Below, piece after piece: positions 1 to 5,983 of a stretch of DNA of 16,301 bases (its first letter is position 1; every line of letters begins with the position of its first letter). The stretch comes from an uncultured Anaerotruncus sp. (lineage in GTDB: Bacteria; Bacillota; Clostridia; Oscillospirales; Ruminococcaceae). The notes beneath the pieces were generated by a model. The model saw nothing but the letters and a program-made list of their open reading frames with translations, was not told where the DNA came from and searched no databases. Made by a program: the position numbers and the translations under genes. The stretch lies in the NCBI RefSeq assembly GCF_902490045.1, contig NZ_CABUCJ010000052.1, positions 1 through 16,301 on the forward strand, read 5' to 3'.

Positions 1-4
1 TCCC

Positions 5-19
5 CCGCTCGATGAGCGG
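5..19. repeat. Short GC hairpin at the window edge
   Basis: CCGCTC (5-10) and GAGCGG (14-19) are perfect arms around a 3-base loop. It lies about 60 bases past the stop of the minus-strand nucleotidyltransferase gene and could be part of its terminator. The window ends before any T-run on that side could be seen, so this is only a possibility. Confidence 0.3.
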
Positions 20-79
20 AACATCTAAGACCTCCGCCGGTCGACTACCGACAGACCCTCCGGCCTCTGGGTGGAATAT

Positions 80-733
80 CTAAGCAGTCTCCTTTGGGGC
101 GGGCCCCAAATCGCCCAAAATCTCCGCGCACCAGCCAATGAGGCGCGCGTACCGCTCGTCGGCGGCGCCCCGCGCCTCCAGCACCGCGCGGTCGCCATCC
201 CCGGCCAGGGAAAAAAGCTCCCGGCGGTCGGCGGCATAACGCCCGCTCTCCGCGAGACATTTGGTGCGCAGCAGGAAAAACGCGCCTTTTTCCAGCGCGG
301 ACAGGTCGTCCGCGCTTCCAAAGACAAAGCTGTGGCAGGCCGCGTGGTAGAGATTCGCCGCCTCCACGCGCAGGGCGAGCCGGACCTCCTCTCCGGCGGG
401 CGGCAAAACAAGCTCGTCCAATTCGCCGAACAGGGGGCGGGTGTCGTACCAGAGCTGAAGCCGGTCGTGCGCGGGCCATGCCCGCAGCTCCTTCGTCCCG
501 CAGAGAAAACCGCAGGCCTTGTCCGCCCCGGGCATCTCCCGGACGAGCGCACGGTATCGCGCGAGGTCCGCGGGTGTCAGCCCGTCGAGCACGACGACCA
601 TGTCGATGTCGCTTGCCTCCGTGGCCTCCCCGCGCCGGTAGCTGCCCTGGAGCCCCGCGAAGCGCAGGCGCCCGCCGAAGGCGGCGCGCAGCTTTTCGAG
701 GAATTCCGCCGTCCAGCGGTTGATGTCAACCAT
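80..733 (-). CDS. Nucleotidyltransferase-fold protein (MNT/aminoglycoside adenylyltransferase type)
   Basis: A 217-aa protein. The N-terminal motif G30-S31 followed by D42-I-D44 (QGSYRRGEATEASDIDMVVV) is the signature of the DNA polymerase beta-like nucleotidyltransferase superfamily: GS contacts the nucleotide phosphates and the two Asp hold Mg2+. The rest is helical, as in minimal nucleotidyltransferase/HEPN-like or drug adenylyltransferase proteins; no specific substrate can be read from it. The ATG is preceded by GGAGGTGGGCG, a good ribosome site. It overlaps the upstream cyclase gene by 8 bases, so the two are probably co-transcribed and translationally coupled. No HEPN partner is visible in the window. 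The superfamily call is firm; a role as resistance enzyme, antitoxin-like enzyme or housekeeping enzyme is open. Confidence 0.85.
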   Translation of the reverse strand: MVDINRWTAEFLEKLRAAFGGRLRFAGLQGSYRRGEATEASDIDMVVVLDGLTPADLARYRALVREMPGADKACGFLCGTKELRAWPAHDRLQLWYDTRPLFGELDELVLPPAGEEVRLALRVEAANLYHAACHSFVFGSADDLSALEKGAFFLLRTKCLAESGRYAADRRELFSLAGDGDRAVLEARGAADERYARLIGWCAEILGDLGPAPKETA

Positions 734-1304
734 CGCCCACCTCCGCGACCACCCGGCAGGGCAGGCCGGTCATCCCGTCAAAATTGACCGGGAAGGTCCG
801 CGCGACAAACCGCGCCGCCTTCTCTCCGCCGAGCAGTTCCCCGAGGTTGCAGAGGTTTTCGATGATGAATACCCCCCTGTCGGCGCAGTACTGGTCCTTG
901 GGGGTGTGTTCCCCGCCGCGCCGCACCCCGGCGCAGTCGACGCCGATGATCGACACGCCCTTTTCCAACAGCGCGTCGATGAGCGCGTCGGAAAGCTGCG
1001 GGTGCCCGGTGAAATAGGCGCGGGTGCCGTAGGGCTCCCGCTCGATGAAGCCGGTGCGGAAGGCGGCGAACATCCCTGCCTCCACCAGCGATAGGTCGGC
1101 GTCCCGCGTTTCGATATCGCGCCCTTCCACGCCCGACACGTCGAACACGATGCCCTCCCGCCGGGTGAACGCGAGCGGGAACTCCTTATCCATCACGTCG
1201 AAGTGGGTCCCCAAATGCCCGAAGGACACCTGTTTCTCATTTCCATGCGCGTCCCTGTCCGATTGGCGCGTCACCCTGACGCTCAGATCGATCAGCAAAT
1301 CCAT
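726..1304 (-). CDS. Cyclase family protein (kynurenine formamidase-like metal hydrolase)
   Basis: A 192-aa protein of the cyclase/kynurenine formamidase family. The hallmark metal-binding motif H-x-G-T-H-x-D appears as GHLGTHFDVM about 30 residues in, and the family's C-terminal conserved stretch appears as FIIENLCNLGELL. Members use a divalent metal to hydrolyse amides or lactone-like substrates; many bacterial members have no assigned substrate, and nothing here (no tryptophan-catabolism gene nearby) supports naming it KynB. Length is slightly short for the family (about 200-210 aa) but both conserved ends are present. The start is well defined: AAAGGAGG lies 4 bases ahead of the ATG and contains the stop codon of the preceding short ORF. 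The gene runs into the nucleotidyltransferase gene with an 8-base overlap. Confidence 0.85.
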   Translation of the reverse strand: MDLLIDLSVRVTRQSDRDAHGNEKQVSFGHLGTHFDVMDKEFPLAFTRREGIVFDVSGVEGRDIETRDADLSLVEAGMFAAFRTGFIEREPYGTRAYFTGHPQLSDALIDALLEKGVSIIGVDCAGVRRGGEHTPKDQYCADRGVFIIENLCNLGELLGGEKAARFVARTFPVNFDGMTGLPCRVVAEVGDG

Positions 1305-1313
1305 CCGCCTCCT

Positions 1314-1418
1314 TTAAAACCATTTTTTCCGTTTGAAATAGGTGAGCGCCGCCACAGCGCGGCTCGCCGCGTCCGGCCGGTTGGGGCGCAGCTCCCCCGC
1401 TTCAATGAGATATACCAT
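1314..1418 (-). CDS. Short ORF (34 aa) leading the cyclase operon
   Basis: Not a recognised family. The ORF begins at an ATG with GGAGGCGGAAGG directly upstream and encodes 34 residues (start MVYLIEAGEL, end YFKRKKWF, a basic and aromatic tail). Its TAA stop lies immediately before the AAAGGAGG of the cyclase gene, 9 bases upstream of that gene's ATG. This arrangement, with a predicted extended -10 promoter about 28 bases upstream, fits a translated leader that couples translation to the cyclase, or a small protein in its own right. A longer reading in the same frame reaching back to 1589 would start upstream of that promoter and lacks a ribosome site, so the short form is preferred. Function unknown. 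Confidence 0.45.
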   Translation of the reverse strand: MVYLIEAGELRPNRPDAASRAVAALTYFKRKKWF

Positions 1419-1452
1419 CCTTCCGCCTCCGGTTTCTTTTGGATTTCCTCCC

Positions 1453-1461
1453 ATTTTAACA
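1453..1461 (-). promoter_or_regulatory. Predicted extended -10 promoter of the short ORF/cyclase/nucleotidyltransferase operon
   Basis: On the minus strand TGTTAAAAT gives TGn plus TAAAAT, an extended -10 box. No good -35 box lies 17 bases upstream (GGATTT is the closest). Transcription would begin near 1446, leaving a leader of about 28 bases before the short ORF. Confidence 0.4.
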
Positions 1462-1526
1462 TGGTTTTTCCGCAAAATCCACGCCGTTTGTAGCATCCGC
1501 GCGCAAATCCGCATAGAATGGATTGC

Positions 1527-1555
1527 TTGTGTTTCCAGGGGAAGTTTGCTATAAT
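1527..1555 (+). promoter_or_regulatory. glmS promoter
   Basis: TTGTGT (1527-1532), a 17-base spacer, and a consensus TATAAT (1550-1555). Transcription would start near 1562, about 75 bases before the ribozyme cleavage site, giving a leader of about 310 bases before glmS. Confidence 0.7.
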
Positions 1556-1635
1556 TCCAGTAAATCATCGGAAAGGAGGGCGGAGGCAAAAATTTTTTCC
1601 GGGAGGTGACAGACGGCGGATATTATTGCACGCAA

Positions 1636-1774
1636 GCGCCAGAACCGCTCCGGCGGTTGACGAGGTGGGAGGTTAATCGAAACTGTTCGGCGGGTGCCTC
1701 CCCGTTTTGCTTCCGAGCGCAGCCATCCTGAAAACTTCCGGGCAACCGGATCGACAGGCAGGAGGGCAGGAAGT
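1636..1774 (+). ncRNA. glmS ribozyme (glucosamine-6-phosphate-activated self-cleaving riboswitch)
   Basis: The conserved core is clear: AGCGCCAGAACC at the cleavage site, then TTGACGAGG, GGGAGGTTAATCGAA, and TTCGGCGGGTGCCTCCC. Cleavage is expected between A1635 and G1636. Helices can be drawn by eye: P1 from GAACCGC and GCGGTT around TCCG; P2/P2.1 from GGGAGG with CCTCCC; P3 from CGTTT with GAGCG, whose loop CTTCC pairs with GGAAG at 1769-1773 (the P3.1 pseudoknot); P4 from GCCATCCTG with CAGGAGGGC (one mismatch); P4.1 from TTCCGG and CCGGA around a GCAA tetraloop. Known behaviour: glucosamine-6-phosphate is the coenzyme for cleavage, and the cleaved mRNA is degraded, lowering GlmS. All elements including the optional P3-P4 domain are intact. 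Confidence 0.95.
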
Positions 1775-1800
1775 CCAATCTGAATTTTCCAACCGGGCGC

Positions 1801-1826
1801 CCGGCCGCATCGCGCGGCGCGGCCGG
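1801..1826 (+). repeat. GC hairpin between the ribozyme and glmS
   Basis: CCGGCCGC (1801-1808) and GCGGCCGG (1819-1826) are perfect arms around a 10-base loop, followed after four bases by TTTTATA. It sits between the end of the ribozyme and the glmS ribosome site. It resembles a weak intrinsic terminator or a stabilising 5' hairpin for the cleaved transcript; the spacing of the T-run is not ideal for termination. Confidence 0.45.
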
Positions 1827-1870
1827 GGCCTTTTATACGACTGATCGCCGCGCGGGAAAGAAAGGTACCT

Positions 1871-3697
1871 ATGTGCGGAATTGTTGGTTACGCCGGCGGC
1901 AAAAAGGCCGTCAGCGTCCTTCTTGACACCCTTTCGGGGCTGGAATACCGCGGCTACGACTCCGCGGGCGTCTCGGTTTTTGACGGAAACGGCATCGTCA
2001 CCGTCAAGGCGAAGGGCCGCCTGCAAAACCTTGCCGACCGCCTGAAGGCGGACCATCCCGGGCTGGCGGGCGGCTGCGGCATCGGGCATACCCGCTGGGC
2101 CACCCACGGGGAGCCCTCCGACGTAAACGCCCACCCCCACGCCACCGAAAAGCTCTCGCTGGTGCATAACGGCATCATTGAAAATTACCAGCAGCTGCGT
2201 TCCAGGCTGCTCGGCGAGGGGTACGAGTTCCTCTCGCGCACCGACACCGAGGTCGCCGCCAAGCTCATCGACTCCCTCTACCACGGGGACCCCATCGCCG
2301 CGATCTCCGGGGCGCAGGCCCTCCTCGAAGGCTCCTACGCCTTTGCGATCCTTTTCGCGGACCGCCCCGGCGAGGTGTACGCCACCCGGCTAGGCAGCCC
2401 CCTCATCGCGGCCGCGGGCGAGGGGGAGACCTTCATCGCCTCCGACGTGCCCGCCATCCTGCCCTATTCCCGGCGCTACGCGCTGATCGGGGAAAAACAG
2501 ATCGTGCGCATCGACCGGGAGGGGATCTCCCTCTTCGAGCCGGACGGCTCCCCCGCCAAGCTCCAGATGCTGACCGCCGAATGGTCGGTCGAGCAGGCGC
2601 AGAAGGGCGGCTACGACCACTTCATGCTCAAGGAGATCTACGAACAGCCCCGCGCGCTTGCCGACACGGTGCACCCGCGCATCTCGGACGGACTGCCCTC
2701 CTTCGAGGCGCAGGACGACATCCCCGAGGGATTCTGGCGGCAGTTCGACGCGATCTCCATCGTGGCGTGCGGCACCGCCATGCACGCGGGCCTGATCGGG
2801 AAAAACCTCATCGAGCGGCTGGCGCGCATCCCCGTCGAATGCGACATCGCGTCCGAGTTCCGCTACCGTGACCCCATCCTCGGCAAGCACTCCCTCGTGC
2901 TGCTCATCTCCCAGTCGGGCGAGACGGCCGACACCCTCGCCGCCCTGCGCCTCGCGCGGGAACGCGGCGCGACCACCCTCGCCGTCGTCAACGTCACCGG
3001 CTCGTCGATCGCGCGCGAGGCGGATTACGTCATCCGTACCTTCGCCGGCCCCGAAATCGCCGTCGCCTCCACAAAGGCGTATTCGGTCCAGCTCTCGGTG
3101 ATGTACCTGATCGCCATCCGGCTCGCGCTCGCCAACCGGGCCGTCGACGACGCGCGGGCGCGCGAGCTCACCTCCGGCCTGCTGAACGCCATCGAAACCA
3201 CAAAGGACGTGCTCGGGCTGAATGTGGAGATCAAGGAGTACATCAGACGCTACGAATCGCTGCGCGACCTCTTCTTCCTCGGGCGGGGACTCGACTACGC
3301 CCTCTCGATGGAGGGGTCCCTCAAGCTCAAGGAGATCAGCTACATCCACTGCGAGGCGTACGCGGCGGGCGAGCTCAAGCACGGCACCATCTCCCTCGTC
3401 ACCGAGGGGGTCCCGGTCGTGGCGGTCTCCACCCAGGAGGCGCTGCTGCCCAAGATGGTCAGCAACATCAAGGAGGTGCACAGCCGCGGCGCCGACGTCC
3501 TGCTCGTCTGCAAGCAGGGGCTCGAGGTCGACCCGGAGATCTACTCCAAGCGGCTCGACCTGCCCGCGCTCGACGATCTGTTCATGCCGGTCGTCGGCGT
3601 GATCGTGCTCCAGCTTCTGGCTTATCACACCGCCGTCCTGCGCGGCTGCGACGTCGATAAGCCCCGCAACCTAGCCAAAAGCGTCACCGTGGAATAA
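1871..3697 (+). CDS. glmS: Glutamine--fructose-6-phosphate aminotransferase (isomerizing)
   Basis: A full-length 608-aa GlmS, the enzyme that makes glucosamine-6-phosphate from fructose-6-phosphate and glutamine, the first step toward UDP-GlcNAc and peptidoglycan. The start MCGIVGYAG places the nucleophilic Cys directly after the initiator Met, as in class II glutamine amidotransferases; H73-TRWATHG-80 is the conserved glutaminase motif. Two SIS sugar-isomerase domains follow (SQSGETADTLAALR in the first; MEGSLKLKEISYIHCEAYAAGE-type sequence in the second), and the protein ends with the family's DKPRNLAKSVTVE tail. The ATG follows AAAGG at a workable distance. It is a single-gene transcript: own promoter, ribozyme leader and a strong terminator. 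Feedback is through the ribozyme, cleaved when the product accumulates. Confidence 0.98.
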   Translation: MCGIVGYAGGKKAVSVLLDTLSGLEYRGYDSAGVSVFDGNGIVTVKAKGRLQNLADRLKADHPGLAGGCGIGHTRWATHGEPSDVNAHPHATEKLSLVHNGIIENYQQLRSRLLGEGYEFLSRTDTEVAAKLIDSLYHGDPIAAISGAQALLEGSYAFAILFADRPGEVYATRLGSPLIAAAGEGETFIASDVPAILPYSRRYALIGEKQIVRIDREGISLFEPDGSPAKLQMLTAEWSVEQAQKGGYDHFMLKEIYEQPRALADTVHPRISDGLPSFEAQDDIPEGFWRQFDAISIVACGTAMHAGLIGKNLIERLARIPVECDIASEFRYRDPILGKHSLVLLISQSGETADTLAALRLARERGATTLAVVNVTGSSIAREADYVIRTFAGPEIAVASTKAYSVQLSVMYLIAIRLALANRAVDDARARELTSGLLNAIETTKDVLGLNVEIKEYIRRYESLRDLFFLGRGLDYALSMEGSLKLKEISYIHCEAYAAGELKHGTISLVTEGVPVVAVSTQEALLPKMVSNIKEVHSRGADVLLVCKQGLEVDPEIYSKRLDLPALDDLFMPVVGVIVLQLLAYHTAVLRGCDVDKPRNLAKSVTVE

Positions 3698-3706
3698 ACC
3701 GCATCC

Positions 3707-3752
3707 AAAACGGGAGGGGACGCCGCATCCGCGGCGTCCCCTCCCGTTTCTT
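3707..3752 (+). terminator. Intrinsic terminator after glmS
   Basis: A perfect 19-bp stem: 3708-3726 (AAACGGGAGGGGACGCCGC) with 3731-3749, around a 4-base loop ATCC, ending in TTTCTT. It starts 10 bases past the glmS stop. Confidence 0.92.
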
Positions 3753-3783
3753 GGGCGTCAAAACCGCACTCCCGAGGGTAAAA

Positions 3784-3801
3784 TGTCAAAAACTATTGAC
3801 A
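3784..3801 (+). promoter_or_regulatory. Operator-like dyad 1 (TGTCAA-N6-TTGACA)
   Basis: TGTCAA (3784-3789) and TTGACA (3796-3801) form an 18-bp dyad whose right half is the -35 box of the downstream promoter. The same 18-bp dyad recurs at 3832-3849. It is a likely binding site for the XRE regulator encoded by this operon; that assignment is inference. Confidence 0.55.
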
Positions 3802-3824
3802 ATATTGCCGCAGCCGTATATACT
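3796..3824 (+). promoter_or_regulatory. Promoter of the membrane protein/XRE operon
   Basis: TTGACA (3796-3801), exactly 17 bases, TATACT (3819-3824): near-consensus sigma-A promoter. A protein on either flanking dyad would block it. Confidence 0.8.
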
Positions 3825-3857
3825 CAAACTGTCAAATACTTTTGACAGTTTGAGTAT
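3820..3857 (+). promoter_or_regulatory. 17-bp perfect inverted repeat over the transcription start, containing operator-like dyad 2
   Basis: Arms 3820-3836 (ATACTCAAACTGTCAAA) and 3841-3857 are perfect reverse complements around TACT. The inner part, 3832-3849, is TGTCAA-N6-TTGACA, matching dyad 1. It overlaps the -10 box and start point. It could act as an operator in DNA and as a hairpin near the 5' end of the mRNA. There is no T-run after it, so it is not a terminator. Confidence 0.65.
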
Positions 3858-3884
3858 TCATACACGATCATCGGAGGTGGCTTT

Positions 3885-4196
3885 ATGACTTCCCATTCTT
3901 TCGGACTCGTCCTCTTCGCCCTTTTCCTGCTTGCGATCGCCGCCTTAAACATCATCCTGTTCCTTTCGCTTGCCAAGCCGGGCGATGAAAGGAGACGGAT
4001 GATCGCGGAAAAAGCCGGCATGAACACGTTGGGGGCGATCGCGGCATATCTTTTGCTCTGCGTGGTCAAAAACGCGGTTCTGTCAGTGACGCAGGGCGTC
4101 CCCGGCGAGCAGATGAATCCGCTGATCCTGCTTACCGTGATCGCCATCATCTATTCCGCCCAGCTTCTGTATTTTAAAAGGAAATATGGCGATTGA
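3885..4196 (+). CDS. Small membrane protein with three transmembrane helices, paired with an XRE regulator
   Basis: A 103-aa protein not assigned to a named family with confidence. Three hydrophobic segments are visible, about residues 6-30, 47-68 and 78-95, joined by a basic loop (AKPGDERRRMIAEKAG) that suggests which side faces the cytoplasm, and it ends in KRKYGD. The ATG follows GGAGGTG at good spacing. Its stop overlaps the start of the XRE gene by 11 bases. Small multi-spanning proteins are commonly found next to short XRE regulators of this type in Firmicutes, and together they form a self-regulated cassette, but the function of the membrane partner is unknown. Confidence 0.75.
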   Translation: MTSHSFGLVLFALFLLAIAALNIILFLSLAKPGDERRRMIAEKAGMNTLGAIAAYLLLCVVKNAVLSVTQGVPGEQMNPLILLTVIAIIYSAQLLYFKRKYGD

Positions 4197-4404
4197 TATG
4201 AAAAACACGATACGGGACAGAAGAAAAGAGAAGGGCGTTTCCCAGGAGGAGCTGGCGAAAAAATGCGGCGTCTCCCGCCAGACGGTCAACGCCATTGAAA
4301 ACAACAAATATGACCCCACCCTGGCGCTGGCCTTCCGCCTGGCGCAGGAATTGGGCACGACGGTCGACGCGCTCTTCGATTCCACAGGCGCGGACAGGCC
4401 GTAA
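4186..4404 (+). CDS. XRE-family helix-turn-helix regulator (72 aa)
   Basis: A minimal Cro/CI-type DNA-binding protein. The helix-turn-helix lies at about residues 19-41 (SQEELAKKCGVSRQTVNAIE), followed by the usual YDPTLALAFRLAQELGTTVDALF of the small single-domain regulators. There is no sensor or dimerisation domain beyond this. AAAAGG sits 5 bases before the ATG chosen here; a second ATG four codons later (MKNTIRDRRKEKG) is the start most homologues would align to and is also possible. It overlaps the membrane protein gene, so both come from the promoter at 3796. The twin TGTCAA-N6-TTGACA dyads at that promoter are its most likely operators (autorepression), which is inference. Confidence 0.9.
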   Translation: MAIDMKNTIRDRRKEKGVSQEELAKKCGVSRQTVNAIENNKYDPTLALAFRLAQELGTTVDALFDSTGADRP

Positions 4405-4407
4405 ACC

Positions 4408-4487
4408 GGCGGAAAACCGCGCGGCGCGGCCGCGCGTGCGCGAAAGTTCCGCTTTCGCGCAAACGCCCGGAGGGCGGGTTTTCCGCC
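4408..4487. repeat. Long-armed nested inverted repeat in the convergent gap
   Basis: GGCGGAAAACC (4408-4418) and GGTTTTCCGCC (4477-4487) are perfect 11-bp arms 58 bases apart. Nested between them is a second perfect palindrome: TGCGCGAAAG (4437-4446) and CTTTCGCGCA (4452-4461) around TTCCG. It begins right after the XRE stop. It may act as a structured 3' end for that transcript, though no T-run follows. Confidence 0.55.
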
Positions 4488-4518
4488 TCCCCGTGCCCCC
4501 GGCGGGCCGTCCGGCGCG

Positions 4519-4552
4519 CAAAAAGCCCTCCCGCGCGGACGGCGGGAGGGCC
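4519..4552 (-). terminator. Intrinsic terminator for the asparaginase/small membrane protein transcript
   Basis: On the minus strand a perfect 10-bp stem (GCCCTCCCGC and GCGGGAGGGC, 4525-4534 and 4542-4551, 7-base loop) runs straight into CTTTTTG. It lies about 80 bases past the small membrane gene stop. Confidence 0.75.
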
Positions 4553-4597
4553 GCAGGCGGGGCGCTCCGCCCGCGTCAAACGCTTTGAAGGGAGCCG

Positions 4598-4621
4598 GGG
4601 GAACTTTCTCGAAAGGTCCCC
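4598..4621. repeat. Imperfect palindrome next to the small membrane gene stop
   Basis: GGGGAACTTTC (4598-4608) and GAAAGGTCCCC (4611-4621) pair with one mismatch around a 2-base loop. It resembles dispersed intergenic palindromes of related gut Clostridia, but only one copy is in this window, so that cannot be judged here. Confidence 0.4.
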
Positions 4622-4633
4622 TCGGAGGGCTTT

Positions 4634-4828
4634 TTAAAAGGTTCCTCCGGCGGCGATGGTCCAGCAGAGCGCGCCGAAAAAGCCCAGAACAATGAGCACG
4701 AGCAGGACGCCGAGCGCGACGCGCAGAGCGGCCGGCATCCGGTCGCGCCAGAGGTGGAGCGAGCCGAGGATACAGACCGCCGCAAACAGCGCGATGAGCG
4801 CCGTGGACGGGGAAAACAGCAGTTCCAA
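4634..4828 (-). CDS. Small membrane protein with two transmembrane helices (64 aa)
   Basis: Unrecognised family. Two hydrophobic helices are clear, about residues 6-27 and 35-58, joined by a short charged turn (WRDRMP). The start is a TTG, supported by GGAGGAAGGA 3-4 bases upstream; no ATG in this frame is available. It begins 12 bases after the asparaginase stop, so it is almost certainly the second gene of that operon. Length and hydropathy match the small hypothetical membrane proteins often seen as accessory ORFs; no function can be assigned. A longer reading in another frame over this region is a shadow. Confidence 0.6.
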   Translation of the reverse strand: MELLFSPSTALIALFAAVCILGSLHLWRDRMPAALRVALGVLLVLIVLGFFGALCWTIAAGGTF

Positions 4829-4840
4829 AATCCTTCCTCC

Positions 4841-5823
4841 TTACAGGGTGATCTCCCCCGCGTAGTTGGTTTCAAAGATCCGCCTCACCCCGGCGGGATC
4901 GTCCGTCTGGCCAAGCGCCCACATCAGCTTGGTGACGGCGGCCTCGGTGGTCATGTCCCGGCTCTGGATGACGCCGGTATCGAGAATTTTGCGGCCCACC
5001 TCGTAGATGGAGAAATCGCTGCCCTCATAGAGGCACTGGCTGCAAACCACGACCGAGACGCCGTTTTCCACAAGGCGGCGCACCTCGGCGGAGAGATCGC
5101 GCCGGATGAAGTGGAGCCCGCCCGCGCCGAACGCCTCGAGCACCACGCCGCGGTATTGAAGGCCGAGCAGGCTGTCGAAGATGCGCGGGTTGGTGCCGGG
5201 GATGAGCTTGAGCAGGAACACGTCGTTGCACAGCCGATCCCGCAGGACGCAGGGGCCGTCCGCGGGCGGCCGTAAAGGCGCACGCCGCTCGCGAGGATTT
5301 CGCCGCGGTCGGGGCTGTTGACGCTCTCGAACGCGTCGAACCCCATCGTGCGCACCTTGACGGCGCGGCAGCCGCGGATGATCTTGTGGTTGAAGGCGAT
5401 GCTCACGCCGGGCACGCCGCTGTCCACGGCGGCCAGCGCGGTGGCGAGGTTGCTTCGCGCGTCGGAAAGCGGGGTGCCGACCGGCAGCTGCGAGCCGGTC
5501 AGAACGACCGGCTTTTGCAGGTTCTGGAGCATGAAGGAGAGCACCGAGGCGGTATAGGCCATCGTGTCGGTGCCGTGGGTGACGACGATGCCGTCGTAAT
5601 CCTCCAGCGCGTCGTAGACACAGCGCGCGATCAGCTGCCACTCCTCCGCCTGGATATTCGAGCTGTCCAGGTTCAGGATGCCGCGATAGGTGATGTCATA
5701 CCACGCCTCCAGCTCGTCCACCGCGCGCAGCAGCTCGGCGGGCGCGCGGTCGGGCTCGAGCCCGCTCTCGCCCGGCCGGGACGCGATCGTTCCCCCCGTC
5801 GCCAGCAGCAGCACCTTTTTCAC
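4841..5823 (-). pseudogene. ansA: L-asparaginase, type I, interrupted by one frameshift
   Basis: Asparaginase hydrolyses asparagine to aspartate and ammonia. The N-terminal part has both catalytic threonine motifs, ATGGTIAS near residue 10 and VTHGTDTMAYTAS near residue 90, plus LTGSQLP and the catalytic-Lys region RGCRAVKVRTMGFDAF. There is no signal peptide, so it is the cytoplasmic type. At about 5264-5270 the frame changes: the first frame runs out of homology after SGVRLYGRP, while the family sequence resumes one frame over as ADGPCVLRDRLCNDVFLLKLIPG and continues to the normal end. One missing base, most simply in the GGG run at 5264-5266, explains it. Restored length would be about 327 aa, normal for the family. 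Read as is, the product would be about 290 aa with a wrong C-terminus. Start chosen: GTG with AAAGGGGG 7 bases upstream, downstream of a good promoter. Confidence 0.85.
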
Positions 5824-5859
5824 CGCGCATCCCCCTTTTTTCGCTCTTTTCCGCCTTTC

Positions 5860-5888
5860 ATTATACATGCGCCGCGCGGCTTTTTCAA
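5860..5888 (-). promoter_or_regulatory. Promoter of the asparaginase operon
   Basis: On the minus strand TTGAAA (5888-5883), 17 bases, then TATAAT (5865-5860) with a TG one base ahead. The start point near 5853 leaves a 30-base leader. It rules out an upstream ATG at 5868 as the true start. Confidence 0.75.
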
Positions 5889-5948
5889 CCGTGCCCCGTG
5901 CGGCGTCGCTTTTTCACAAATTAATGATATTTTTTTAACAATTTCCTC

Positions 5949-5977
5949 TTGATTTTCTCTTTTTTCGGTGGTATTAT
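5949..5977 (+). promoter_or_regulatory. Promoter of a candidate small RNA
   Basis: TTGATT (5949-5954), 17 bases, TATTAT (5972-5977). Transcription would begin near 5984. No gene with a ribosome site follows before the terminator at 6045-6080. Confidence 0.55.
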
Positions 5978-5983
5978 AAAGTC

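Noticed and set aside
1314..1589. 91-aa version of the short ORF ahead of the cyclase gene
   Set aside because: It would start upstream of the predicted promoter and overlap the glmS promoter; no ribosome site at its ATG.
1673..2284. 203-aa open frame opposite the ribozyme and the glmS start
   Set aside because: It lies over the ribozyme and GlmS N-terminus, both certain on the + strand.
2390..3628. 412-aa open frame antisense to glmS
   Set aside because: GlmS is unambiguous on the other strand; the frame has no family motifs and shadow-type composition.
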